A stretch of DNA of 64,000 nt from Xenophilus arseniciresistens. GTDB taxonomy: Bacteria > Pseudomonadota > Gammaproteobacteria > Burkholderiales > Burkholderiaceae_C. Both the position numbers and the translations under genes were made by a program. The notes under the pieces were generated by a model, which saw only the letters and a list, made by a program, of their open reading frames with translations, was not told where the DNA came from and made no database searches. The stretch lies in contig NZ_JAQIPB010000005.1 of assembly GCF_028023875.1 (NCBI RefSeq), forward strand, positions 1-64,000, written 5' to 3'. How positions within the stretch are numbered: position 1 is the stretch's first letter; the number at the start of each line of letters is the position of its first letter. Of the stretch, positions 26,882-35,268 are shown in pieces.

Positions 26882-27819
26882 TGACCGCGGTGCAGCCCTG
26901 GTCTGCGGCCGAGCTCGCCGCCTGGTCGAACCCGCGCCTGGCCGAGGTCGAAGCGGCGCTCTCGCGCTGGGTGGGCGTGCAGGCGCCCGCAGGGCTTGGG
27001 GAGGCGATGCGCTATTCGGTGCTCGATGGCGGCAAGCGGCTGCGGCCTTTGCTGGTGCTGGCCGCCAGCGAAGCCGTGCAGCCCCTGGCCGACGCCGGTG
27101 CGCGTGCCGGCCAGACCGAAGCGGCCCTGCGCGCGGCCTGCGCGGTCGAGCTGATCCATGCCTATTCCCTGGTGCACGACGATCTGCCCTGCATGGACAA
27201 CGACGTGCTGCGGCGGGGCAAGCCCACGGCCCATGTGCAGTTCGGCGAGGCCGAGGCACTGCTGGCCGGCGATGCGCTGCAGGCCCTGGCTTTCGAGCTG
27301 CTGGTGCCCGATGCGACCAACATCCCGGCCGCCGTGCAGGCCCGTCTGGCGCGCCTGCTGGCACAGGCCGCGGGCAGCCAGGGCATGGCCGGCGGCCAGG
27401 CCATCGACCTCAAGAGCGTGGGCCTGCGACTGGACGAGGCGCAACTGCAGCAGATGCACCGCCTCAAGACCGGCGCGCTGCTGCAAGGCAGCGTGCAGAT
27501 GGGCGCGGCCTGTGCGGGTGAACTGCCCCAGGCGGCCGTGGCGGCGCTGAGCGACTATGGCGCGGCCTTGGGCCTGGCCTTCCAGGTGGTGGACGACATC
27601 CTCGATGTGGTCGCCGATTCGCAGACCCTGGGCAAGACCGTGGGCAAGGACGCCGCGGCCGACAAGCCCACCTATGTGTCGCTGCTGGGGCTGGACGGCG
27701 CGCGGGCCCGGGCCCGCGCGCTGCTCGACCAGGCGCTGCAGGCGCTGGCGCGCTCCGAACTGCCCGACACCCACGCATTGCGAGCCCTGGCCCACATGGT
27801 CGTGGACCGCGACAGATAA
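26881..27819 (+). CDS. ispA: Farnesyl diphosphate synthase (polyprenyl synthetase)
   Basis: This 312-residue prenyltransferase condenses IPP with DMAPP and GPP. It has the first aspartate-rich motif DDLPCMDND starting at residue 100 and the second DDILDVVAD at about 238. GGKRLRPLLVL and the GQAIDLKS segment are also in place. A GTG five codons upstream is possible, but the TGATG overlap with xseB supports the ATG at 26881. It is followed by dxs, which supplies precursors of the same pathway. Confidence 0.96.
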   Translation: MTAVQPWSAAELAAWSNPRLAEVEAALSRWVGVQAPAGLGEAMRYSVLDGGKRLRPLLVLAASEAVQPLADAGARAGQTEAALRAACAVELIHAYSLVHDDLPCMDNDVLRRGKPTAHVQFGEAEALLAGDALQALAFELLVPDATNIPAAVQARLARLLAQAAGSQGMAGGQAIDLKSVGLRLDEAQLQQMHRLKTGALLQGSVQMGAACAGELPQAAVAALSDYGAALGLAFQVVDDILDVVADSQTLGKTVGKDAAADKPTYVSLLGLDGARARARALLDQALQALARSELPDTHALRALAHMVVDRDR

Positions 27820-27839
27820 GAACGCTGAAATGAAACAGC

Positions 27840-27920
27840 CCCCACGCTTCCCCGCTTCGCGCGGTCCGCTGCCCCCCGAGGGGGTGCGTCAGTGCCTTCG
27901 GGCGGCCGGGCGTCACTGAC
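27840..27920. repeat. GC-rich palindromic intergenic repeat (copy B)
   Basis: This element of about 80 bases fills the ispA-dxs gap. It contains CCGCTTCGCG, the run CCCCCCGAGGGGG (27872-27884) and a 7-base inverted repeat GTCAGTG (27888-27894) / CACTGAC (27914-27920), whose last base abuts the dxs ATG. It is related to copy A near 25 kb. Confidence 0.65.
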
Positions 27921-29774
27921 ATGGTCCCACTGCTTCCTACGATCAACGACCCGGCGGACCTGCGCAAGCTGGACCGCCCGCAGCTCAAGCAACTGGCAGA
28001 CGAGGTGCGCGCCTGCGTGCTCGACAACGTCTCCCGCACGGGCGGCCATCTGAGCTCGAACCTGGGCACCGTGGAACTCACGGTGGCCCTGCACTATGTC
28101 TTCAACACACCCGAAGACCGCATCGTGTGGGACGTGGGTCACCAGACCTACCCGCACAAGATCCTCACGGGCCGGCGCGAGCGCATGCCCACGCTGCGCC
28201 AGCTCGGGGGCATCTCGGGCTTCCCGCAACGCACCGAAAGCGCCTACGACACCTTCGGCACCGCGCATTCGTCCACCAGCATTTCGGCCGCGCTGGGCAT
28301 GGCCCTGGCCGCGCAGCAGAAGGGCGAGGAGCGCCATGCCATCGCCGTCATCGGCGACGGCGCGATGACCGCCGGCATGGCCTTCGAAGCCCTGAACAAC
28401 GCCGGCGTGCACGACGATGCGCGGCTGTTGGTCGTGCTCAACGACAACGACATGTCGATCAGCCCGCCAGTGGGTGCGCTCAACCGCTACCTGGCGCAGC
28501 TCATGAGCGGGCAGTTCTATGCCGCGGCCAAGCATGTGGGCAAGAGCGTGCTCAAGGCCGCGCCGCCGCTGTTCGAGCTGGCCAAGCGCTTCGAACAGCA
28601 GGCCAAGGGCATGGTGGTGCCGGCCACGCTGTTCGAGAAGTTCGGCTTCAACTACATCGGCCCCATCGACGGGCACGACCTCGAATCGCTCATTCCCACG
28701 CTCGAGAACATCAAGCAGCTCAAGGGCCCGCAGTTCCTGCACGTGGTGACCAAGAAGGGGCAGGGCTACAAGCTGGCCGAGGCCGACCCGGTGGCCTATC
28801 ACGGCCCGGGCAAGTTCGACCCCAGCGTGGGGCTGGTCAAGCCGGCCACGGCGCCCAAGCGCAGCTTCACCCAGGTCTTCGGCCAGTGGCTGTGCGACAT
28901 GGCGGCGCAGGACGGGCGGCTGGTGGGCGTGACGCCGGCCATGCGCGAAGGCTCGGGCATGGTGGAGTTCCACCAGCGCTTCCCGGACCGCTACCACGAC
29001 GTGGGCATCGCCGAACAGCATGCCGTGACTTTCGCGGCCGGCCTGGCCTGCGAGGGCCTCAAGCCCGTGGTGGCCATCTATTCCACCTTCCTGCAGCGGG
29101 CCTACGACCAACTGATCCACGACGTGGCGATCCAGAACCTGCCCGTGGTCTTCGCGCTCGATCGCGCGGGCCTGGTGGGTGCCGACGGCGCCACGCATGC
29201 GGGAGCCTACGACATCGCCTACCTGCGCTGCATTCCCAACATGGCGCTGGCCTGCCCGGCCGACGAGGCCGAATGCCGCCAGTTGCTGACCACGGCCTAC
29301 GAGCAGAACCATCCCGTGGCCGTGCGCTACCCGCGCGGCGCGGGCGTGGGCACCGAGCCCGCGCTCACGCTGCAAGGCCTGCCCTACGGCAAGGGCGAGC
29401 TGCGCCGCCAGGGTCGGCGCATCGCGATCCTGGCTTTCGGCACCCTGCTGTACCCCGCGCTGCAGGCGGCCGAAGGGCTGGACGCCACGGTGGTCAACAT
29501 GCGCTGGGCCAAGCCGCTGGATCTGGCGCTGCTGCTGGAGGTGGCGCAGTCGCATGACTGCATCGTGACCGTGGAAGAGGGCGCCGTGATGGGCGGCGCC
29601 GGCAGCGCGGTGGCCGAGGCCCTGCAGCAGGCCCAGCTGCTGCGACCGGTGTTGCAGCTGGGTCTGCCCGACCGCTTCATCGAGCACGGCGATCCGGCCA
29701 AGCTGCTGGCGGCGGCGGGCCTCGATGCACAGGGCATCGCGCAATCCATCACGCAGCGTTTCGGCGCGGCATGA
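27921..29774 (+). CDS. dxs: 1-deoxy-D-xylulose-5-phosphate synthase
   Basis: This 617-residue thiamine-diphosphate enzyme condenses pyruvate and glyceraldehyde 3-phosphate, the first step of the MEP isoprenoid pathway. Marks are [37 protein letters not shown], the ThDP site [18 protein letters not shown], and the catalytic Glu in [15 protein letters not shown] near residue 365. Length is standard. No Shine-Dalgarno is visible; the start follows the palindromic repeat directly. It is grouped with ispA, so both ends of the short pathway are co-transcribed. Confidence 0.97.
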   Translation: MVPLLPTINDPADLRKLDRPQLKQLADEVRACVLDNVSRTGGHLSSNLGTVELTVALHYVFNTPEDRIVWDVGHQTYPHKILTGRRERMPTLRQLGGISGFPQRTESAYDTFGTAHSSTSISAALGMALAAQQKGEERHAIAVIGDGAMTAGMAFEALNNAGVHDDARLLVVLNDNDMSISPPVGALNRYLAQLMSGQFYAAAKHVGKSVLKAAPPLFELAKRFEQQAKGMVVPATLFEKFGFNYIGPIDGHDLESLIPTLENIKQLKGPQFLHVVTKKGQGYKLAEADPVAYHGPGKFDPSVGLVKPATAPKRSFTQVFGQWLCDMAAQDGRLVGVTPAMREGSGMVEFHQRFPDRYHDVGIAEQHAVTFAAGLACEGLKPVVAIYSTFLQRAYDQLIHDVAIQNLPVVFALDRAGLVGADGATHAGAYDIAYLRCIPNMALACPADEAECRQLLTTAYEQNHPVAVRYPRGAGVGTEPALTLQGLPYGKGELRRQGRRIAILAFGTLLYPALQAAEGLDATVVNMRWAKPLDLALLLEVAQSHDCIVTVEEGAVMGGAGSAVAEALQQAQLLRPVLQLGLPDRFIEHGDPAKLLAAAGLDAQGIAQSITQRFGAA

Positions 29775-29865
29775 GCAAAAACCGGATGCGCAGGGTAAAC
29801 CCGCAAGAGTACGTGTAAGCACGTTTTTACAATGCCACCGCGCCATCTTTTCAGGGAGGCGTGGT

Positions 29866-29892
29866 AACGCGGCCAGGCGCCGCGTTTTTTTT
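29866..29892 (+). terminator. Terminator hairpin in the leader of the TRAP receptor gene (possible attenuator)
   Basis: AACGCGGC (29866-29873) and GCCGCGTT (29879-29886) form a perfect 8-base stem with loop CAGGC, and eight Ts follow (29885-29892). Only 23 bases separate the T-run from the ATG at 29916, and GGAG lies between. A TACAAT box is at 29828-29833, upstream of the hairpin. CCGCG at 29838-29842 could pair with CGCGG at 29868-29872 to disrupt the stem. Confidence 0.7.
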
Positions 29893-29915
29893 GTTTTGAA
29901 TTGGAGTCCCACTCA

Positions 29916-30998
29916 ATGGATCGTCGTTCCGTCATCAAGAATGCAGGGTTGGCTGGTGTGCTGGCTGCAGGTGTGGCGCCGGCTGTGCATGCCCAAGCGG
30001 CCGTGCGCTGGCGTCTGGCCTCGAGCTTCCCCCGCTCGCTCGACACCATCTTCGGCAGTGCGGAAGTGCTCTCCAAGACCGTCAAGGCGCTGTCGGGTGG
30101 CAAGTTCGAAATCTCCGTCCACCCCGCCGGCGAACTGATGCCCGCCTTTGGCGTGGTCGATGCGCTGCAGGGCGACAACATCGAGATGGCCCAGTCGGCC
30201 GCCTACTACTTCACCGGCAAGGACCCTGTCTTCGCCTTCAGCTGCGCCGTGCCCTTCGGCCTGACCGCGCGCCAGAACACCTCCTGGAAGGAATACGGCG
30301 GCGGCCGCAAGCTGCTGGACGATTTCTTCGCCAAGTACAACTTCCGCACCGCCAGCGCCGGCAACACCGGCACGCAGATGGGCGGCTGGTACCGCAAGGA
30401 AATCAAGACCGTTGACGACCTCAAGGGCCTGAAGATGCGCATGGGCGGCGGCGTGTTCGGCGAAGCCATGCAGAAGCTGGGCGTGGTGCCCCAGAACATG
30501 CCTGCCGGCGACGTCTACCAGGCGCTGGAAAAGGGCACGCTGGACGCTTCCGAATTCGTCGGCCCGCACGACGATGCCAAGCTGGGCTTCAACAAGGTGG
30601 CGCCCTTCTACTACTACCCCGGCTGGTGGGAAGGCGGCGCCGACCTGGAGTTCTTCATCAACGTGAAGAAGTTCAACGCGCTGTCGGACGAGAACAAGGC
30701 CATCCTGAACGCAGCCATGGCCGTGGCGGCCACCGACATGACCGCCAAGTACGACGCCTACAACCCGATCGCGCTGAAGAAGCTGGTGGCCGAGAAGACG
30801 CAGCTCAAGCCCTTCCCCAAGGCCGTCATGGACGCTGGCTTCAAGGCTTCGATGGAAGTCTTCGCCGAGCACGAGGCCAAGTCGGCCGACTTCAAGAAGA
30901 TCCACCAGAGCATGCGCGCCTTCCAGCGCGACCAGGTGCTGTGGAATCGCTTCTCGGAGTTCCCGTACAACCAGTACGTCAACGGCGTCAAGCTCTGA
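29916..30998 (+). CDS. TRAP transporter solute-binding protein (DctP family)
   Basis: This 360-residue periplasmic receptor has a twin-arginine-like leader (MDRRSVIKNAGLAG, cleavage after VHAQ) and the DctP fold: RWRLASSFPRSLDTIFGSAE, GNTGTQMGGWYRKEIK and LDASEFVGPHDDAKLG. This subgroup resembles receptors annotated for 2-oxo acids or mannitol/chloroaromatic compounds; the ligand is uncertain. GGAG 10 bases upstream supports the ATG at 29916. The likely membrane partners are the DctQM genes at 32.5-35 kb on the other strand, an unusual split. Confidence 0.9.
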   Translation: MDRRSVIKNAGLAGVLAAGVAPAVHAQAAVRWRLASSFPRSLDTIFGSAEVLSKTVKALSGGKFEISVHPAGELMPAFGVVDALQGDNIEMAQSAAYYFTGKDPVFAFSCAVPFGLTARQNTSWKEYGGGRKLLDDFFAKYNFRTASAGNTGTQMGGWYRKEIKTVDDLKGLKMRMGGGVFGEAMQKLGVVPQNMPAGDVYQALEKGTLDASEFVGPHDDAKLGFNKVAPFYYYPGWWEGGADLEFFINVKKFNALSDENKAILNAAMAVAATDMTAKYDAYNPIALKKLVAEKTQLKPFPKAVMDAGFKASMEVFAEHEAKSADFKKIHQSMRAFQRDQVLWNRFSEFPYNQYVNGVKL

Positions 30999-31056
30999 TG
31001 GCCTGAGGCCGCGCCCCTTGCGCCACTGCAGGGGCCAGGCTTCTCGCATCCCCACC

Positions 31057-31085
31057 AAGAAAGCCGCGCAGTGCGCGGCTTTCTT
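31057..31085. terminator. Bidirectional terminator between the TRAP receptor and antiporter genes
   Basis: AAGAAAGCCGCGC and GCGCGGCTTTCTT form a 13-base perfect stem with a three-base loop, with A and T runs on both sides. It serves both convergent genes. Confidence 0.88.
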
Positions 31086-31099
31086 GCGTCTGAGGGGGC

Positions 31100-32362
31100 T
31101 CAGAGCAGCAGCAGGGCCAGCGCGGCCATCGCCGTGGGCAGCAGCGCGCCGGCCAGCAGGCCCAGGGCGCTCACGGTCTCGTCGGCGAAGCCATGCTTGA
31201 GCAGCGCCACGCCGGCCGGGTTGGGCGCGTTGGCGATCACGGTGAGGCCGCCGCCGGCCACTGCGCCGGCCATCAGCATGTATTTGGCCTGATCGCTCAT
31301 GCCCGTGATCAGCGAGCCCAGGTAGGTGAGCGCCGCGTTGTCGGTGATGGCCGTCAGCCCCAGGGCGCCGAAGAACAGCGCCAGCGGGCTCAGGCTTTCG
31401 ACGATGGGCTGCAGCCACCATTGCTGCATGCCGCCCAGCACCACCAGGCCGGCCAGGAAGAAGCCCACGAGCAGCGCCTCCTTGAGGATGAGCGGGCTCT
31501 GATGGCGCTCGTAGGCCTGGGTGAAGCCCAGGAACATCAGGAACAGGCCTAGGAAGATCACGGGATGGTGGGCGAAGAGCACCACGCCGCCCAGCAGCAG
31601 CGCATGCACGAGCACCACCGGCGTCGGCACACGCGCATCGGCGGGCTCATGATCGCGCGGCACGGGCGCTGCGCGCAGATGGGGCCGCAGCACATAGGTG
31701 GCGAGGGTGGCGTTGACCAGTACGGCCAGCGCCGCCTTCCAGCCGAAGTTCAACAGCATGAAGGCGCTGTCCCAGCCCCAGGTGGCGGCCACCATCAGCA
31801 CCGGCGGCGCGGCATAGGCCGTGAGCGTGCCGCCGATGGAGACGTTGACGAAGAGCACGCCCAGCGCCAGGTACTTGGGCGCCTCGGGGATGTTCCTGCG
31901 GAAAATCTGCGGCGCCAGCAGCAGTGCGGCGATGGTCATGGCGGCCGGCTCCGTGATCAGCGAGCCCATCAGCGGCACGGCGGCCAGCCCCAGCCAGGCA
32001 GTGGCCAGCGGCGTGGCCACCGGCAGCCGCGCCGCCAGGGCGTTCACGGCGGCGATCACGGTGCGCAGCACCGGCCGCGAGGCGGCCATCACCATCACCA
32101 CCACCACGAACAGCGGCTCGGTGTAGTTGCGGGATTCGGCATAGGCGAGGGCCTCGCCACCGCCGGCCACCAGCGCCATCACCACGACCAGCACGATGGC
32201 CCAGAAGCCGAAGACGACCTCGACTTCACCGAGCAGGTGGAACACGCCCGCATGGCGGGGAAAGCGATGGGAGAGGCGCTCGAACTGCTTGGCCGTGAAG
32301 GTGTGCAGCAAGGCGAGGGCGAAAAGGAGGGCGGAGATCCAGTGCAGGGTGTCAGGGTTCAT
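31100..32362 (-). CDS. Putative Na+/H+ antiporter (Na_H_antiport_3-type)
   Basis: This 420-residue membrane protein has about eleven helices. It resembles the putative sodium/proton antiporter family related to the ion-transporter superfamily: EPAAMTIAALLLAP, NVSIGGTLTAYAAPPVLM, and LGLTAITDNAALTYLGSLI near the C-terminus, then VIANAPNPAG. The substrate is inferred from the family only. The ATG at 32362 gives the normal N-terminus (MNPDTLHW). It lies between the TRAP receptor and the TRAP permease genes but has its own terminator. Confidence 0.78.
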   Translation of the reverse strand: MNPDTLHWISALLFALALLHTFTAKQFERLSHRFPRHAGVFHLLGEVEVVFGFWAIVLVVVMALVAGGGEALAYAESRNYTEPLFVVVVMVMAASRPVLRTVIAAVNALAARLPVATPLATAWLGLAAVPLMGSLITEPAAMTIAALLLAPQIFRRNIPEAPKYLALGVLFVNVSIGGTLTAYAAPPVLMVAATWGWDSAFMLLNFGWKAALAVLVNATLATYVLRPHLRAAPVPRDHEPADARVPTPVVLVHALLLGGVVLFAHHPVIFLGLFLMFLGFTQAYERHQSPLILKEALLVGFFLAGLVVLGGMQQWWLQPIVESLSPLALFFGALGLTAITDNAALTYLGSLITGMSDQAKYMLMAGAVAGGGLTVIANAPNPAGVALLKHGFADETVSALGLLAGALLPTAMAALALLLL

Positions 32363-32497
32363 TCGTGCGGACAGCGGGAAACCGCGAGGCGGCCCGACCA
32401 TTCGCTGTACCTGCCATGCCCGAGGCGGCACAACACCCGCTGGCGATTTTACCGGCCGCAGCGCTCTGGCAGGCCCATGCGCCGCGGGGCCAAAAGG

Positions 32498-32527
32498 AAA
32501 AGGCCCGTGCCGGAGCACGGGCCTTTT
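32498..32527 (-). terminator. Rho-independent terminator after the TRAP DctQM genes
   Basis: AAAAGGCCCGTGC and GCACGGGCCTTTT form a 13-base stem with loop CGGA. On the minus strand it follows the dctM stop and is trailed by T-rich sequence. Confidence 0.85.
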
Positions 32528-32561
32528 CAGTGGGGCGCAGCCCTGCAAAGCAGGGCAGGCC

Positions 32562-34400
32562 TCAGTTCTTGGGCGCCGTCTTCATCGAATCCTGCAAGGC
32601 CTTGAGCGGATCGTCGGCGGTGGCTTCGGGCGCCGCGGCGCCGCTGTCCGGCTGCGGCTGGGCCTCGGGTGCTGCTGGTGCGCCGGGCGCCTGCGGCTCA
32701 TCGGAGCCATAGCCACCATCGGTGCCGTAGCCGCCGCTCTGGCCTTCGCCCGGCTGCAGGCTTTCCAGCATCTGCTCGCCCACGGCCTTGAGGTCGTAGG
32801 TCTGCGCCTTGTCCAGGCTGCCCGTGACCAGGTTCGGGAAGGCGATCATCATGCCGACCATGAAGAGCTGGATGAACAGGAAGGGGATCGCGCCCTTGTA
32901 GATCTGCATGGTGGTGACGGGGTCCATCACCTTCTTGGTCACGCGGTCCACATAGGGCTTGTCCGGTGCCACCGAGCGCAGGAAGAACAGCGCGAAGCCG
33001 AAGGGCGGATGCATGAACGAGGTCTGCATGTTCATCGCCAGCAGCACGCCGAACCAGATCAGGTCGATCCCCAGCTTGTCGGCCACCGGCGCCAGCAGCG
33101 GCACCACGATGAAGGACAGCTCGAAGTAGTCCAGGAAGAAGGCCAGGAAGAAGACCATCACGTTGACCACGATCAGGAAGCCGACCTGGCCGCCCGGCAG
33201 GCTGGACAGCAGGTGCTCCACCCAGATCGGGCCGTCGGCGGCCTGGAACACCAGGCCGAAGATGGTGGCGCCGATCAGGATGAACATCACGAAGCTGCCC
33301 AGCTTGGTGGTGGCGGCCAGCGCCTGCTTGAGCAGGTTCATGTCCAGCCGCTTGCGGGCCCAGGCCATGACCAGCGCGCCGATGGCGCCCATCGCGCCGC
33401 CTTCGGTGGGCGTTGCGATGCCCAGGAAGATGGTGCCCAGCACCAGGAAGATCAGCAGCAGCGGCGGGATCAGCACGAAGGTCACGCGCTCGGCCAGGCG
33501 AGAGAGCAGGCCCAGCTTGGCGTACTTGTTGATCAGCGCGATCAGCAGCGCCACGAAGGTGCCGCCGCACATGGCGACCACGACCTTCTCGTCGGTGGCC
33601 ACCGAGGTGATCTCCTTGCCCAGCCACCAGGAGTGCACCTCGGGCATGTGCCGGGCCAGGAAGACCGACACCAGGAAGGAGATGACCATCAGCACCAGCA
33701 GCGACTGGTAGCCGCCACTGCCGTTGGGCTCGCGGTAGATGCGCGCTTCGGGCGGCAGGGCCGGCACGCTGGCCGGCTTGAAGATGGCCAGTGCCGCGAT
33801 GTAGGCCACATAGCAGCCCACCAGCATGAAGGCCGGCACGAAGGCGCCCTTGTACATGTCACCCACGCTGCGGCCGAGCTGGTCGGCCATGATGATCAGA
33901 ACCAGCGAAGGCGGGATGATCTGCGCGAGCGTGCCCGAGGCCGCGATCACGCCGCTGGTGAACTTCCGGTCATAGCCGTAGCGCAGCATGATGGGCAGCG
34001 AGATCAGGCCCATCGAGATCACCGAGGCGGCCACCACGCCCGTGGTGGCGGCCAGCAGCGCGCCCACGAAGACCACGGCCAGGGCCAGCCCGCCACGCAT
34101 GGGGCCGAAGACCTGGCCCACGGTGTCGAGCAGGTCCTCGGCCATGCCGCTGCGCTCCAGGATCAGGCCCATCAGCGTGAAGAAGGGCACGGCCAGCAGC
34201 GTGTCGTTGGCCATGATGCCGATCAGGCGCTGCGGCAGCCAGGCCAGCACCGAGGAGGGGAACACGCCCAGCTCGATGCCGATGATGCCGAAGGTCAGGC
34301 CGCAGGCGCCCAGGCTGAAGGCCACCGGGAAGCCCAGCAGCAGGAAGACGATGAGCCCCGCGAACATGATCGGGGCGAAATTGGCAGTAATGAACTCCAT
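32562..34400 (-). CDS. TRAP transporter large permease (DctM family), extended form
   Basis: This 612-residue membrane protein is a TRAP DctM subunit, which carries the transport pathway. The N-terminal half has GFPVAFSLGACGLTFG, FTLMGLILERSGMAEDLLD and ASGTLAQIIPPSLVLIIMAD; the C-terminal half has IFLGIATPTEGGAMGAIGAL and MQTSFMHPPFGFALF. Typical DctM proteins have about 430 residues. Here an insert of about 80 residues with extra helices follows residue 215, and the last 80 residues are a Gly/Ala/Pro/Gln-rich cytoplasmic tail. It lies 18 bases after dctQ and forms a pair with it. Confidence 0.92.
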   Translation of the reverse strand: MEFITANFAPIMFAGLIVFLLLGFPVAFSLGACGLTFGIIGIELGVFPSSVLAWLPQRLIGIMANDTLLAVPFFTLMGLILERSGMAEDLLDTVGQVFGPMRGGLALAVVFVGALLAATTGVVAASVISMGLISLPIMLRYGYDRKFTSGVIAASGTLAQIIPPSLVLIIMADQLGRSVGDMYKGAFVPAFMLVGCYVAYIAALAIFKPASVPALPPEARIYREPNGSGGYQSLLVLMVISFLVSVFLARHMPEVHSWWLGKEITSVATDEKVVVAMCGGTFVALLIALINKYAKLGLLSRLAERVTFVLIPPLLLIFLVLGTIFLGIATPTEGGAMGAIGALVMAWARKRLDMNLLKQALAATTKLGSFVMFILIGATIFGLVFQAADGPIWVEHLLSSLPGGQVGFLIVVNVMVFFLAFFLDYFELSFIVVPLLAPVADKLGIDLIWFGVLLAMNMQTSFMHPPFGFALFFLRSVAPDKPYVDRVTKKVMDPVTTMQIYKGAIPFLFIQLFMVGMMIAFPNLVTGSLDKAQTYDLKAVGEQMLESLQPGEGQSGGYGTDGGYGSDEPQAPGAPAAPEAQPQPDSGAAAPEATADDPLKALQDSMKTAPKN

Positions 34401-34418
34401 GACGATGCGTCCTTCGCG

Positions 34419-35039
34419 TCAGCGCTGCGGGGCCGGGCTCACGCCGGCGCGTTCTTCGGCAGCGGCGCGTTCGCGCAGCACCTCGGCCAGTTCTTCCTCG
34501 GCCGTCTTCTCGCCGGCCTTGACCGTCGGGTCCGGGCCGTCGCCCGTGAGGAAGGCCAGGCGCTTGATCAGCTCCGACCAGCCCTGCAGCATCAGCAGCG
34601 TGAAGCCGATGGGCAAGGCCAGCCACACGGGCCAGCGGATCAGGCCGCCGGGGTTGCCCGACATCTCGCCCGAGGCGTACTTCTGCATCAGCATGGGCAC
34701 GCAGTAGTACAGCACCAGCAGGCACACCGGCGTCAGGAAGAGCGCGAAGCCCACGATGTCTATCCAGATCTGCGCCTTCTTGGGCAGGCGGCTGTTGATC
34801 ACATCGATGCGCACATGCTCGCGGTTGAGCAGCGTGAAGCCCGCCGCCACCAGGAAGGACCAGGCGAACAGGTACCACTGCACTTCAAGGAACGCATTGG
34901 AGCTGGTGTTGAAGATGTAGCGGACCAGCGCATTGAGCGCGCTGATGGCCGTGGAGGCCATGATCAGCCAGATCACGACCTTGCCGACCTGGACGTTCAA
35001 CCAATCGATGCTGCGCGCAAGCTTCAGCAAACCCTGCAT
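34419..35039 (-). CDS. TRAP transporter small permease (DctQ family)
   Basis: This 206-residue protein has four helices of the DctQ family: STAISALNALVRYIFNTSSN, EVQWYLFAWSFLVAAGFTL, REHVRIDVI and the WPVWLALPIGFTLLMLQGWS segment. DctQ supports assembly with DctM. A charged helix of about 40 residues (KTAEEELAEVLRERAAAEE) follows the last membrane segment. GAGGAG just upstream fixes the ATG at 35039. The 229 bases to the divergent EgtB-like gene hold no clear promoter motif. Confidence 0.92.
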   Translation of the reverse strand: MQGLLKLARSIDWLNVQVGKVVIWLIMASTAISALNALVRYIFNTSSNAFLEVQWYLFAWSFLVAAGFTLLNREHVRIDVINSRLPKKAQIWIDIVGFALFLTPVCLLVLYYCVPMLMQKYASGEMSGNPGGLIRWPVWLALPIGFTLLMLQGWSELIKRLAFLTGDGPDPTVKAGEKTAEEELAEVLRERAAAEERAGVSPAPQR

Positions 35040-35268
35040 GTCTACTCCTCCTTTGGTGTGGATGCCATCCCATGCTGGGCGCCGCCGATAGGCAATGCGC
35101 GACACATGAGCCAGATACGACTGCACCCGGCGCGCCGGCTTTGTGAGTCGACGGGTCGGGTGCAAGAAGCGGCGCATTGTAAGCAGTGGTTGCGGACGCT
35201 CCATGGGGGCATCCCGGGTGGTGTGCCGCGGCGGGCCGTGCACCCCGGCAAGGGGTCAATAATGGCCC

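Noticed and set aside
29838-29892. Known riboswitch class in the TRAP receptor leader
   Set aside because: The leader is short, and I cannot match it to any aptamer consensus I know. I keep only the attenuator hypothesis.
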